A DNA stretch of 64,000 nucleotides from Aeromonas veronii (GTDB lineage Bacteria > Pseudomonadota > Gammaproteobacteria > Enterobacterales > Aeromonadaceae), in contig NZ_CP157875.1 in assembly GCF_040215105.1 (NCBI RefSeq), forward strand, positions 2,285,501-2,349,500, read 5' to 3'. A program made the position numbers and the translations under genes. Under the pieces are notes generated by a model. The model was not told the origin of the DNA, searched no databases, and saw nothing but the letters and a program-made list of their open reading frames with translations. Below are positions 54,634 through 63,766 of this stretch, piece by piece (positions within the stretch are counted from its first letter, which is position 1; each line of letters opens with the position of its first letter).

Positions 54634-55371
54634 TTAACGTTGCAGATCATCTTCCACCTCCAGCTCCAGCTGTTCTTCGTCCAGATCCGATTCGATGTCC
54701 TCGAACAGGGAATCGCTGCTCGGCATCTCGTCGTCGTGGAAGATGGCTTCCCCTTCCTGGATCATCCGCAGTTGCACGGCGCGGGGATCCTCGTCGGAGC
54801 GCACGTCGGCAGCGAAGCGGAACACGGACTCGTTGACCCGGAACTTGTCGCCGTTGCCAAGGGCCGTGATCATCCCCAAACGCCGCAGCCGGCGCATGGA
54901 GGTGCGGATCTTCTCCAGCAGCTTCTTCTTGTCCAGATCCGTGCCACCGGAGCGGCTATTGACCATGCGCAGCAGCTGCTTCTCGTCGGCAAGGCTCAGT
55001 ACCTCTTCTTGCAGCTCGCTGGTGGCAAACACCCCTTCCGAGGCAAGTCTGTCCGGGCTCAGATAGAGGTAGCAGAGTACCTTGCCCACCAGCATGTCGA
55101 GCTCGGACAGGACTGTGGTGCCAATGTCGGCGCTCGGGCGCGGACGCAGGTAGAAGAAGCCTTCCGGCGCCTTGATGAGCTCGACCTGGTAACGGCCGTA
55201 GAAGATCTCCAGCTCGCCGTGATACTCCACCAGCGCAGAGTGGGGTTCGAAATCGTCGGCACTGATGTGGCGGCCGGCGCGCAGAGCGGTGTCGATGCGC
55301 GGAAACAAGGGGTTGGCGATGGCCTCGGCGAGGCGCAGCGGCAGAGGAAACTCAGTATTGATCGATGACAT
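54634..55371 (-). CDS. mukE: Chromosome partition protein MukE
   Basis: About 245 residues from the ATG at 55371, overlapping the mukF end by 20 bases. It is a winged-helix dimer that links MukF to MukB. Family signatures: LRLAEAIANPLFPRIDTALRAGRHI, ELIKAPEGFFYLRPR, LSELDMLVGKVLCYLYLSPDRLA and SVFRFAADVRSDEDPR. The C-terminal acidic tail (about 205-245) is typical. The frame upstream of 55371 is not used. Confidence 0.97.
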   Translation of the reverse strand: MSSINTEFPLPLRLAEAIANPLFPRIDTALRAGRHISADDFEPHSALVEYHGELEIFYGRYQVELIKAPEGFFYLRPRPSADIGTTVLSELDMLVGKVLCYLYLSPDRLASEGVFATSELQEEVLSLADEKQLLRMVNSRSGGTDLDKKKLLEKIRTSMRRLRRLGMITALGNGDKFRVNESVFRFAADVRSDEDPRAVQLRMIQEGEAIFHDDEMPSSDSLFEDIESDLDEEQLELEVEDDLQR

Positions 55372-56671
55372 AGGCCTGAACCTTGGATCCTGCTTGGTTG
55401 ATGGGTTTCCATGCGGGTTGACGGTGCAGCTCGCGCTCACCGCTGGCATGGCCGAGACGCACCGCCTGATCGATCAGGAGGCGCGCCACATCGAAGTGGG
55501 CATGGGCCGGGTAATCCAGCAGGTATTCGCGCAACACGTCAGCCAAATCCAGCTGGGACTCGCTCTCGGGATAGCGGGCGAGGTAGCGCTCGATGCGCTC
55601 CGCCAGCTCCTGGTTGATGTCTACCATCTCCAGATACTCCATCTCGAGGGGCACCTCGCCGGTCACCTCCTCGTCATGGATGGCGATGGTTTCATCGCGC
55701 AGCTCCAGCAAACGGGGCTCTTCGGCCACCCTGAGCAGCCAGTTGTGCTGCTCGAAGTTGCGGATGGACTCGCGCAGCCGCTGGCTGAAGGCGCGGTTCT
55801 TGTCCATATCGATGGCGTTGCGGATGAACTTGTGGACGTGCCTATCGTAGCGGGACCAGAGCTCGATGCACTGCTGGCCCCAGGAGGTGATGACATCCAG
55901 ACGCCCCTGCAGGGCATGGGTCAGCTCCTCGACGTGGAACAGATCGTCACGGCCCTGCGCCGCCTCCTGAATGTTGAGCAGCCCGGCCTGCAGGCGATGG
56001 CCGGCGGCGTCCAGGGTATCTTGCAGCTCGCGCAGGGTCTGGCCGGTTTCGTGGAGCAGCTTCTCGCAGCTGTGGATGGCATCGACCCAGTTCTGGGTCA
56101 GCAGGGCCGCAATCTCGCTCTTGACCTGATTTTGCTGCTCATCCATGGCGCGCTGGGTGAGATCGATGCGCCCAAGCGTCTCTTCCAGGGAGAAACTGAG
56201 GCGGGGCAGCACTTCGGCATCCCACTGCTCCCGGGTATCCAGCTCCAGCGCCGCCTTGCGGGCGGTGTCGAGCTCGGCAGCCAGGTGCTCCAGCAGGATG
56301 GAGAGCTTGATGGAGTCGACCTGACGGCTCTCCAGGAAGAAATCGACGATGCCAACGCCGAGGCGCGACAGGCGATAGAGACTCTCCCCCGCCACCATGT
56401 CGGTGGTGAAGCGCGACAGCAGCTGCTGGCGAATGAGGTCGTTGATGGCGTTGTTGGCGCGACCGCTCAGGGTCTCGTCCATCTGGCCAAAGGCGCTGCT
56501 GACATAACCGAAGGCGTCGTGCAGCGCGGCCTCCGAGAGATCGGACTCCTCTTCGGAGAGGGTCTTGATCGCAATCAGAAAGGCCAGCCGATCGGTGGGC
56601 AGGTTCAAGGCCAGACCCTCCTGTCTGACCCATCCTACCGTCTCGGGCAGGGTACGGGATGTACTCATCAT
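55352..56671 (-). CDS. mukF: Chromosome partition kleisin MukF
   Basis: 439 residues (E. coli 440). The N-terminal winged helix dimerisation domain is about 1-110 (LPTDRLAFLIAIKTLSEEESDLSEAALHDAF), followed by a helical middle that binds MukB's neck and a C-terminal winged helix that binds its cap. As the kleisin it closes the MukBEF ring. It is the first muk gene and lies 138 bases after cmoM. Confidence 0.97.
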   Translation of the reverse strand: MMSTSRTLPETVGWVRQEGLALNLPTDRLAFLIAIKTLSEEESDLSEAALHDAFGYVSSAFGQMDETLSGRANNAINDLIRQQLLSRFTTDMVAGESLYRLSRLGVGIVDFFLESRQVDSIKLSILLEHLAAELDTARKAALELDTREQWDAEVLPRLSFSLEETLGRIDLTQRAMDEQQNQVKSEIAALLTQNWVDAIHSCEKLLHETGQTLRELQDTLDAAGHRLQAGLLNIQEAAQGRDDLFHVEELTHALQGRLDVITSWGQQCIELWSRYDRHVHKFIRNAIDMDKNRAFSQRLRESIRNFEQHNWLLRVAEEPRLLELRDETIAIHDEEVTGEVPLEMEYLEMVDINQELAERIERYLARYPESESQLDLADVLREYLLDYPAHAHFDVARLLIDQAVRLGHASGERELHRQPAWKPINQAGSKVQAYVIDQY

Positions 56672-56809
56672 GACGTTATCATCTCGTTGTTATGGCTGGC
56701 GGGCCGACGCACACCTCATGTGCGCGTCACGTCCGCCGTGGTGGTACAGGCCGGGGTCACTGTGCCCCGGCGATAATATCCCGCAAAAAGAGTGCCGGTA
56801 ACGCCGTAT

Positions 56810-57586
56810 TCAGCCAGCCGGTTTCTGGGCCATCACATGGATGTAGCGCCCAAGGGAGACAAAGGGTTCCTGTCGACAATAGTGCAGCTCCATGGCCAGC
56901 AGATCATCGAACTTCTCGTGCTGATCCTGCTTGTGGCGCATGTAGTCGTGGATGACGCGCACCCCGGTCTTGCCGATGATCTTGAGCCCCCCTCGCCCGA
57001 TCCAGTCATACACCTGCTCGGGCAGCTGCGGATTGGTGGGGGTCAGCGCAGTCTGGCGCTTCTTGTTCAGCCCCTGGCGCACATAGTCAAAGTTGCCCAC
57101 CACCAGGCTCTGGAACAGCAAGCCGTGGCGGTTATAGAAAAGCAGCGACAGTATGCCCCCTGCATTGACGAAAGGGAACAGACCGAGCAGGGTCTGGCGA
57201 GGCTCGGCGAGCCACTCCAGCACGGCGTGGCAGAGCACGAGATCAAAGGTGCCGCTCACATGGGACTTGAGCTCCTGGATGGGGCAATGGATGAGACGAA
57301 TTCTGTCTTCCAGCCCCTGCTCGGCGATCTGGGTCCGGGCCAGATCCAGCATCTCGGCCGAGAGATCGCATAGCTCCACCCGATGGCCCATGGCCGCCAG
57401 CTTCTGGGCGAAGTAGCCAAACCCGCCGCCCGCATCCAGGATGCGCAGGGGTCGGTTGCCAAGCCGGGCCAGACAGGCCTCGATGTCGCTCCACACCACA
57501 GTGGTGCGGATGCGCCCCTTGGTGGAGTCATAAATGTTGCGGGCGAACTTGTCGGCCCGCCCGTCGAAACTCTGATCTTGCTTCAA
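56810..57586 (-). CDS. cmoM: tRNA 5-carboxymethoxyuridine methyltransferase CmoM
   Basis: About 258 residues from a TTG at 57586 (E. coli CmoM/SmtA 261); the longer frame to 57637 (GTG) has no family counterpart. The SAM motif is ILDAGGGFGYFAQKL, followed by CDLSAEMLDLAR and LCHAVLEWL. It methylates the cmo5U carboxyl group in wobble position 34 tRNAs. The C-terminal GRYIHVMAQKP matches the E. coli end. The E. coli order cmoM-mukF-mukE-mukB is retained. Confidence 0.93.
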   Translation of the reverse strand: MKQDQSFDGRADKFARNIYDSTKGRIRTTVVWSDIEACLARLGNRPLRILDAGGGFGYFAQKLAAMGHRVELCDLSAEMLDLARTQIAEQGLEDRIRLIHCPIQELKSHVSGTFDLVLCHAVLEWLAEPRQTLLGLFPFVNAGGILSLLFYNRHGLLFQSLVVGNFDYVRQGLNKKRQTALTPTNPQLPEQVYDWIGRGGLKIIGKTGVRVIHDYMRHKQDQHEKFDDLLAMELHYCRQEPFVSLGRYIHVMAQKPAG

Positions 57587-57850
57587 GAGAGCACTCGTCT
57601 TCTGCCACCCTGCCGTTGGCTCGCCAGCTGGGCGCACGCAAGGGGATGCCGGGAAAAAAGAGGGCTATTTTGTCACATCCCGGATCCGCAGAAAATGCCG
57701 ATGTTTCCCAAACTTGTCCGGGTTCACCTATCGACTCGGCGTCCATGGCGGGGGCTGGGTGAAAAAGCGGCGTTTCATGACACAGGGAGAGCGCTGACCA
57801 ACCCGGTACCTGAGGCACCAGGTTGCGAAAGGGTGAGAGATGGTCGGGGA

Positions 57851-58717
57851 TTATTGGGGGATCTGGGCGAATCGCCCGCTGTTGAAGTCATCGATGGCCT
57901 GCACGATCTCGGCCTCGGTGTTCATCACGAAGGGGCCATAGCCGACGATGGGCTCATCGATGGGTTCACCGCTCAGCAGCAACAGCACGGCGTCCTCACT
58001 GGCCTCTATCTGCACCTGGTTGCCACTGGGCTCCAGCAGCACCAGCTGCGCCTCCCCCGCCTCCTCCAGACCATTGAACCGCACCCGCCCCTTGAGCACG
58101 ACCAGGGCGCTGTTCCAGCCATCCACCAACGGCAGCAGGGTACTGGCGCCGCCGTTCAATCGCAGATCCCAGACATTCATGGGGGTAAAGGTACGTGCCG
58201 GCCCCGTCTGCCCGGCCAGCTCGCCGGCGATGATGCGCACCACTCCGGTTCCGTCTGCGAGGGAATGCACCGGTATACTGTCGCTGCCGATGGCCTGATA
58301 GCCGGGGGACGACATCTTCTCTCTGGCGGGCAGATTGACCCAGAGCTGCACCATGTCGAGGGTGCCCCCCTGCTGGCTGAACCCCTCGGCGTGGAACTCG
58401 TCGTGCATGATGCCGGACGCCGCCGTCATCCACTGCACATCCCCGGGGCCGATGATCCCGCCCTGCCCGGTAGAATCGCGGTGGGCCACCTCCCCCTTGT
58501 AGACGATAGTGACCGTCTCGAAGCCCCGATGAGGATGTTCACCCACCCCCCGTGGTGACGGGGACGGGGCAAACTCCATTGGGCCCGCCCTGTCGAGCAA
58601 CAGGAAGGGGCTCATGGCCTTGCCATGGCTCTGGTAGGAGAACAGGGAACGCACCGGGAAGCCGTCGCCAACCCAGTGGGGACGCGGTGCACTGTAGATA
58701 CCGATGACGCTTTTCAT
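57851..58717 (-). CDS. Pirin-family bicupin protein
   Basis: 288 residues from the ATG at 58717 with GGAG SD. The N-terminal cupin (about 20-130) has metal ligands H-P-H-R-G in GVGEHPHRGFETVTIVYKGEVAHRDS and a late E in the GDVQWMTAASGIMHDEFH segment; the C-terminal cupin (about 175-285) is divergent. Many pirins are quercetin-2,3-dioxygenase-like; regulation by redox state of iron has been proposed for others. It is divergent from the LysR gene, which is the likely regulator. Confidence 0.92.
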   Translation of the reverse strand: MKSVIGIYSAPRPHWVGDGFPVRSLFSYQSHGKAMSPFLLLDRAGPMEFAPSPSPRGVGEHPHRGFETVTIVYKGEVAHRDSTGQGGIIGPGDVQWMTAASGIMHDEFHAEGFSQQGGTLDMVQLWVNLPAREKMSSPGYQAIGSDSIPVHSLADGTGVVRIIAGELAGQTGPARTFTPMNVWDLRLNGGASTLLPLVDGWNSALVVLKGRVRFNGLEEAGEAQLVLLEPSGNQVQIEASEDAVLLLLSGEPIDEPIVGYGPFVMNTEAEIVQAIDDFNSGRFAQIPQ

Positions 58718-58826
58718 GATCCACTCCAATACGATGATGATGCTTGGGATCATTATGTGGATGGAACGACTACGGCGGTAGGCGTAAGATCAGGCCTCAG
58801 CGTCCTATATGGTGAACGATGAAGTC

Positions 58827-59735
58827 ATGACTCCCGATCTCAACGACCTCTATTACTACGTCCAGGTGGTGGACAACGGCGGCTTTGCCCAGGCAGGTCG
58901 GGCCCTTGGCATCCCCAAGTCCAAACTCAGCCGTCGCATCGCCCTGCTGGAGGAGCGGCTGGGGGTACGCCTCATCCAGCGCTCCAGCCGCAGTTTTCAG
59001 GTCACCGAGCTGGGGCTGGCCTATCTGGCCCGCTGCCGGGCCATGCTGGTGGAGGCCGAGGCCGCCCAGTCTCTTATCGACTCGACCCGCACCGAACCTT
59101 GCGGCGTGGTGCGCCTCTCCTGCCCCATCGATCTGCTCCACACCAAGGTGAGCAAGCTACTGGTGGCCTTCGCCCTGCAATACCCCAGGATCAGCGTGCA
59201 GCTTGTCGGGGTGAACCGGGCGGTGGATCTGGTGAGCGAGGGGCTGGATGTCGCCATCAGGGTGAGACCCCTCCCGCTGGAGGACAGCGAGCTGGCCATG
59301 CGGGTGCTGGGGTATGCAAGCCAGTGCCTGCTCGCGAGCCCCGCCCTGCTGGCCCGCCATGGCGAGCCCGGGGGACCGGCGGATCTGCTGGGTTGGCCAA
59401 GCCTTGGTCATGGCAGCACCATGGAGGGTCATCGCTGGCAGCTGCTGGGACCGGAGGGGGCCGAGGTACGACAACATCACAGCCCCCGCTTCGTCACGAC
59501 CGACATGCAGGGGTTGCGGCAGGCGGCCATCGAGGGGCTAGGCGTCGTCCAGCTTCCCGTCATGATGGTGCAGGAGGCGCTCGACAATGGCAGCTTGCGG
59601 CATCTGCTGCCCGGCTGGGCACCGCGCCAGGAGGTGATCCACGCGGTCTTCCCCAGCCGGCGAGGCCTGCTGCCTTCGGTGCGGGCCCTGATCGATCACC
59701 TCGCCCAGGGGTTTGCCCCCATGGCGAAGCCGTGA
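58827..59735 (+). CDS. LysR-family transcriptional regulator
   Basis: About 302 residues starting MTPDLNDLYYYVQ (58827). The N-terminal winged helix is DLYYYVQVVDNGGFAQAGRALGIPKSKLSRRIALLE. The effector-binding domain (about 90-295) has VRLSCPIDLLHTKVSKLLVAF and the usual periplasmic-binding-like strands. It is similar to the DNA-binding part of AaeR/DmlR-type regulators. Its position divergent to pirin suggests control of that gene. The SD is weak, and a GTG/ATG at 58809 is the alternative start. Confidence 0.88.
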   Translation: MTPDLNDLYYYVQVVDNGGFAQAGRALGIPKSKLSRRIALLEERLGVRLIQRSSRSFQVTELGLAYLARCRAMLVEAEAAQSLIDSTRTEPCGVVRLSCPIDLLHTKVSKLLVAFALQYPRISVQLVGVNRAVDLVSEGLDVAIRVRPLPLEDSELAMRVLGYASQCLLASPALLARHGEPGGPADLLGWPSLGHGSTMEGHRWQLLGPEGAEVRQHHSPRFVTTDMQGLRQAAIEGLGVVQLPVMMVQEALDNGSLRHLLPGWAPRQEVIHAVFPSRRGLLPSVRALIDHLAQGFAPMAKP

Positions 59736-59825
59736 GCCGGGACGGCCCCATGACACGGGTCCTGCCCCGTGCCGGCCGCTGGCAAGGCACCCGCCGAGCG
59801 TCGGCTCGCTAAAAAAACCGGAAAC

Positions 59826-59855
59826 AAAAAGGCCGAAGCAGGGCTCCGGCCTTTT
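59826..59855 (-). terminator. Terminator of dnaX-ybaB
   Basis: AAAAGGCCG / CGGCCTTTT with a T run on the minus strand, 34 bases after ybaB. Confidence 0.85.
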
Positions 59856-59888
59856 CAGAAGCGGGCACCCGGGTGCCCGTCTCATGCC

Positions 59889-60218
59889 TTAGAACGGCAG
59901 CTTCATGCCCGGGGGCAGTTGCATGCCACCGGTCAGCTCGCCCATCTTGGCCTTGTTCTGCTCTTCGACCCGGCGCACGGCGTCATTGACGGCGGCGGCG
60001 ACCAGATCCTCGATCATCTCTTTGTCATCGTCCATCAGGCTGGGATCGATCTCGATGCGGCGCACGCTGTGGCTGCCGGCCATGGTGACCTTGACCATGC
60101 CAGCACCGGCTTCACCGACTACTTCCATCTGGGCAAGCTGCTCTTGCATCTTCTGCATGCGCTCTTGCATCTGTTGGGCCTGTTTCATCAGGTTACCCAT
60201 TCCACCTTTACCAAACAT
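59889..60218 (-). CDS. ybaB: Nucleoid-associated protein YbaB/EbfC
   Basis: 109 residues from the ATG at 60218. A DNA-binding dimer with the family pattern [38 protein letters not shown] and [16 protein letters not shown]. Same operon position as in E. coli (after dnaX) but directly followed by a terminator: recR, usually next, is not there. Confidence 0.96.
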   Translation of the reverse strand: MFGKGGMGNLMKQAQQMQERMQKMQEQLAQMEVVGEAGAGMVKVTMAGSHSVRRIEIDPSLMDDDKEMIEDLVAAAVNDAVRRVEEQNKAKMGELTGGMQLPPGMKLPF

Positions 60219-60342
60219 AGGTCGTCTCTCGTCTTGAAATCCGGCATACGCGCCGGGCTGTGGGCTCGTTCTACCCCAGATGGGGGCAGCCAACGGGTTT
60301 TTCAACCGGGAGCAGCTCCCGGTCTCCATTCATCAGTCACTC

Positions 60343-62907
60343 TCAACGGCTCAAGGGCTCGATGCTCTCGGGATGAAGCACGGCGCCAAAGCGCTGCTGC
60401 AGAAATTGTACATGGGGATCCTCGGCCAAGTCCCGGCTCACCTGCTCACGGACCCCGAGGTAGAGGCGGTGCTCTATCTCAAGGGGGGTTTCCTGGGCGG
60501 GATCCGTGCCAAGGGTCACCTCCACCTGCACCGTCCCCCCCAGTTCGGGGCCGATGATCTCGGCCAGATCGGCGCGGGCCCGATCGCTCACCAGGTGGCG
60601 CTGCTCGGGCTTGAGGGTGAGCAGCACTCTGTCTCCCTGCTGGCTCATCACCGAGTTGATGGCGAGCTGACGCAGACGCCCGCCCACACCGGTGCGGGCA
60701 ATCAGCTCGGCCCAAGGGTCACCGCAGTTGACCAGCAAGGAAGAGGGAACGAGCCTTGGCACTTCCCCCTCCTCTTCCGGCTGGCTCTCACCTTCCAGTT
60801 CATCCCAGTCGATGGTCTCCATCAGGGGAACCAGCGGCACGTCATCTTGCACGGGGGCAGGCATGGGTGACGCAGACGGGGCCGCGGCGGCAGGCGCCTG
60901 GGCCATCGCAGGCGCTACCCCGTCCAGATCCCAGGGCGGCAGATCGTCCGGCGCGGGTCGTGCCATGACGGGTGCCGGCACGGTAGCGCGAGGGGCCGCA
61001 GTGGCTTGCGGTGCGGGGGCGCTGAAGGTATCGCCAAAGCCCTGGCTCAGATACTCCTCATAATCACTGCCGCTCTCCTCGTAGGCATCGAGGGGGGGCA
61101 GATCGTCATAGTTGGTCGCTGGCTGAACCGGGGCACCAATCGCACGGGGGTCGGTTGCAGGCACCTGGGAGAGTGCCTGGGCTTGCACCGCAGCCGGCTG
61201 AGCCGCCGCAGCTTGGGCCACCGCAGCTTGGGCCGACACAGATTGTGCCGTCGCGAGCGGCTTGCTCGGCGCCGTTCTTTGCGCTGCCGCCGGGGTGGTG
61301 GCGTCGCCGCGCAGACGGCTTCGCAGCAAGTTGCGCTTGCCAAGCAGGCTCTGCATGCTGGACGCGGCGGATGGCGCGGCTTGCTCCGCGGGTATCGCCT
61401 CTGGCGTGGCGATGGCATCAGCCGGCTCAGGAGACATGGCACCGGGCTGGGCGGTCACGGGCAGATCCGCCTCGGCGACTAGTGACACGGCTTCCGGCTG
61501 CGCATAGCCCATCTGGTGAGCAGCTTGCAGCAGTTCCTCCTGCTCGGCAAAGAGCGGCGTCAGCGTGTCATCCCCATCGACATCGTGGCCAGTTCCCGCT
61601 TCAGCCGACGTGTCTGGCGTCCTCTCGGCATTCCCATGCGGACGGACGCCTGCTGTTGCCGACCCGGAGATGGCCGTTACCGGCTCGGGATCGACCGATG
61701 CGACGGGGGCTGGCTCAACCCCGCGAGGCTTTCCCAGGGTGGCGGGTGCCGCCCCCCCCGCAGCCTGCGCTGGCACCATGGAGAGGGGGACCGCGCTCAG
61801 GTTGGCAGGATGCAGCACCTCGCGACGCGGTGAAAACGCCAGCATGCGCAGGCAGGTCATCTCCAGCGCGGTGCGCCCATCCGGTGCCCAGGGCAGATCC
61901 TTGCGTCCCCCCAGCACTATCTGGTAGCAGAGCTGCACCTCTTCCGGGCTCATGGCCTGGGCGAGCTGCAGCAGGGCATCGGCGTCCGCCCCCTGCTCCT
62001 GCACGCTGGCCGGCAGCAGTTGCGCCATGGCGACGCGGTGCAGCAAGGCTTCCAGCTCGGCGTGCAGTTGATCGAAATCCGGCCCCAGGGTGGCGATCTC
62101 GGTGATCTTGGCCATGGTCGCCGGGGCATCCTGGCGCAGCACGGCCTCCAGCAACTGGTGCAGGTGGTGATGGTCGAGGGTGCCCAGCATGGTGAGCACG
62201 CTGTCGAGGCGCACGCTGCCGTTGCCGTGAGCCAGCGCCTGATCGGTGAGGCTCAGGGCATCGCGCATGCTGCCATCCGCCGCCTTGGCGAGCGCCAGCA
62301 GGGCGCGGGGCTCGAACGGCTGGCCTTCCTGATCCAGCACCCACTCCAGCTGCTTGGCGATCTGGCTCTGATCCAGACTCTTGAGATGGAACTGCAGGCA
62401 GCGGGAGAGGATGGTGATGGGCAACTTCTGCGGATCCGTGGTGGCCAGCAGGAACTTCACATAGGGAGGCGGCTCTTCCAGAGTCTTGAGCAGCGCGTTG
62501 AAGCTGTGGCGCGACAGCATGTGCACCTCATCGATGAGGTACACCTTGAAGCGGCCGCGGGCCGGGCGGTACTGCACATTGTCCAGCAGCTCGCGGGTAT
62601 CCTCCACCTTGGTACGGGACGCCGCATCGATCTCCAGCAGATCGACGAAGTTGCCCTGATCGATCTCGCGGCAGGTGTCGCAGACGCCGCACGGGTGGCT
62701 GCCGATCCCCTGCTCGCAGTTGAGACTCTTGGCCAGGATGCGGGCTATGGTGGTCTTGCCGACCCCGCGGGTGCCGCTCAGCAGATAGGCGTGATGCAGC
62801 CGTCCCTGATCCAGGGCATTGGTCAGGGCGGTCAGCACATGTTGCTGGCCAACCACTTGTTCGAATGTATGGGGGCGCCATTTACGCGCCAGAACCTGAT
62901 AGCTCAT
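60343..62907 (-). CDS. dnaX: DNA polymerase III tau subunit (gamma/tau)
   Basis: 854 residues from MSYQVLARKWRP at 62907. It is the clamp-loader ATPase and replisome organiser. The AAA+ domain (1-370) has Walker A GTRGVGKTT, a zinc module C-x8-C-x2-C-x2-C (residues near CEQGIGSHPCGVCDTC) and the LLKTLEEPP sensor region. A long alanine/proline-rich linker (about 385-700) precedes the tau-specific C-terminal domains that bind DnaB and Pol III alpha. No A-AAA-AAG slippery sequence was seen in the segment coding for the domain III/IV boundary, so the E. coli frameshift that makes gamma is not evident. Confidence 0.96.
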   Translation of the reverse strand: MSYQVLARKWRPHTFEQVVGQQHVLTALTNALDQGRLHHAYLLSGTRGVGKTTIARILAKSLNCEQGIGSHPCGVCDTCREIDQGNFVDLLEIDAASRTKVEDTRELLDNVQYRPARGRFKVYLIDEVHMLSRHSFNALLKTLEEPPPYVKFLLATTDPQKLPITILSRCLQFHLKSLDQSQIAKQLEWVLDQEGQPFEPRALLALAKAADGSMRDALSLTDQALAHGNGSVRLDSVLTMLGTLDHHHLHQLLEAVLRQDAPATMAKITEIATLGPDFDQLHAELEALLHRVAMAQLLPASVQEQGADADALLQLAQAMSPEEVQLCYQIVLGGRKDLPWAPDGRTALEMTCLRMLAFSPRREVLHPANLSAVPLSMVPAQAAGGAAPATLGKPRGVEPAPVASVDPEPVTAISGSATAGVRPHGNAERTPDTSAEAGTGHDVDGDDTLTPLFAEQEELLQAAHQMGYAQPEAVSLVAEADLPVTAQPGAMSPEPADAIATPEAIPAEQAAPSAASSMQSLLGKRNLLRSRLRGDATTPAAAQRTAPSKPLATAQSVSAQAAVAQAAAAQPAAVQAQALSQVPATDPRAIGAPVQPATNYDDLPPLDAYEESGSDYEEYLSQGFGDTFSAPAPQATAAPRATVPAPVMARPAPDDLPPWDLDGVAPAMAQAPAAAAPSASPMPAPVQDDVPLVPLMETIDWDELEGESQPEEEGEVPRLVPSSLLVNCGDPWAELIARTGVGGRLRQLAINSVMSQQGDRVLLTLKPEQRHLVSDRARADLAEIIGPELGGTVQVEVTLGTDPAQETPLEIEHRLYLGVREQVSRDLAEDPHVQFLQQRFGAVLHPESIEPLSR

Positions 62908-63089
62908 AGATCTCGATGCTGGAAAACGAGGCATTGAGCCGGATGCTAACACAAATGCGGAACGGGCTGTATGGACAAACAGTCGTCTTGGGAGGGATCG
63001 CTGGATTTTCAAACCGATGTCCGTTCGGGCGCCGGCTGCAACGCAAACAGGCAGGCTGACGAGGCCTGCCTGTCGATCAAAGTCGCGGT

Positions 63090-63635
63090 TTATGCGCCTG
63101 CGAGTTCGACCAGAGAGACCACCTTGACGCCAGCGGCGGTCAGGCGGGCATCACCGCCGAGGGACGGCAGGGAGATGATGAAGGCCGCATCGACCACTTC
63201 CCCGCCGGCGCGGCGGATCAGCTTGACGGTGGCATCGACGGTGCCGCCGGTGGCCAGCAGATCGTCAACGACCAGCACCTTGTCACCGGGGACTATGGCG
63301 TCGGTGTGCAGTTGCAGGGTGTCGGTGCCGTATTCCAGGGCATAGGACTCCTCGATGACGGCGCGGGGCAGCTTGCCCGGCTTGCGCACCGGCACGAACC
63401 CCAGGCCCATGGCGAATGCGACGGGGGCGCCGAAGATGAAGCCGCGGGCCTCGGTGCCGACGATCTTGGTGATCCCTTGATCACGATAGTGGTCGGCCAG
63501 CAGATCGATGGTGGCCTTGAAGGCCTCGGCATTCTCGATCAGGCTGGTGATATCGCGAAACAGGATGCCCGGCTTCGGGTAGTCGGGAATGGTCTTGATG
63601 CTCGCTTCGATAAACTTCAGGGTATCCGGATTCAT
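63090..63635 (-). CDS. apt: Adenine phosphoribosyltransferase
   Basis: 181 residues from the ATG at 63635. It makes AMP from adenine and PRPP. Signature: PRPP-binding [13 protein letters not shown] (about 120-132), flexible loop region [15 protein letters not shown] and adenine-pocket [13 protein letters not shown]. The longer open frame crosses the ybaN terminator and is not used. It lies 182 bases before dnaX. Confidence 0.97.
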   Translation of the reverse strand: MNPDTLKFIEASIKTIPDYPKPGILFRDITSLIENAEAFKATIDLLADHYRDQGITKIVGTEARGFIFGAPVAFAMGLGFVPVRKPGKLPRAVIEESYALEYGTDTLQLHTDAIVPGDKVLVVDDLLATGGTVDATVKLIRRAGGEVVDAAFIISLPSLGGDARLTAAGVKVVSLVELAGA

Positions 63636-63698
63636 TATTTGACCGCTTATTTTTTGAGCCCTGCTGTGGCGGTTTGTGTGAATGCCGCCTGGGGCAAT

Positions 63699-63729
63699 AA
63701 AAAGGCCCGTCACGCAAAAATGACGGGCC
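63699..63729 (-). terminator. Terminator between ybaN and apt
   Basis: GGCCCGTCA / TGACGGGCC 9-bp stem with TTTTTATT following on the minus strand. Confidence 0.92.
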
Positions 63730-63766
63730 GACTCCATAGCATTATTGCTGCAATAGCTTAGGGATT

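Noticed and set aside
49501-55368. Plus-strand frames of about 1100 and 760 codons
   Set aside because: Antisense shadows of mukB and mukE; they show low-complexity Leu/His/Gln composition and no domains.
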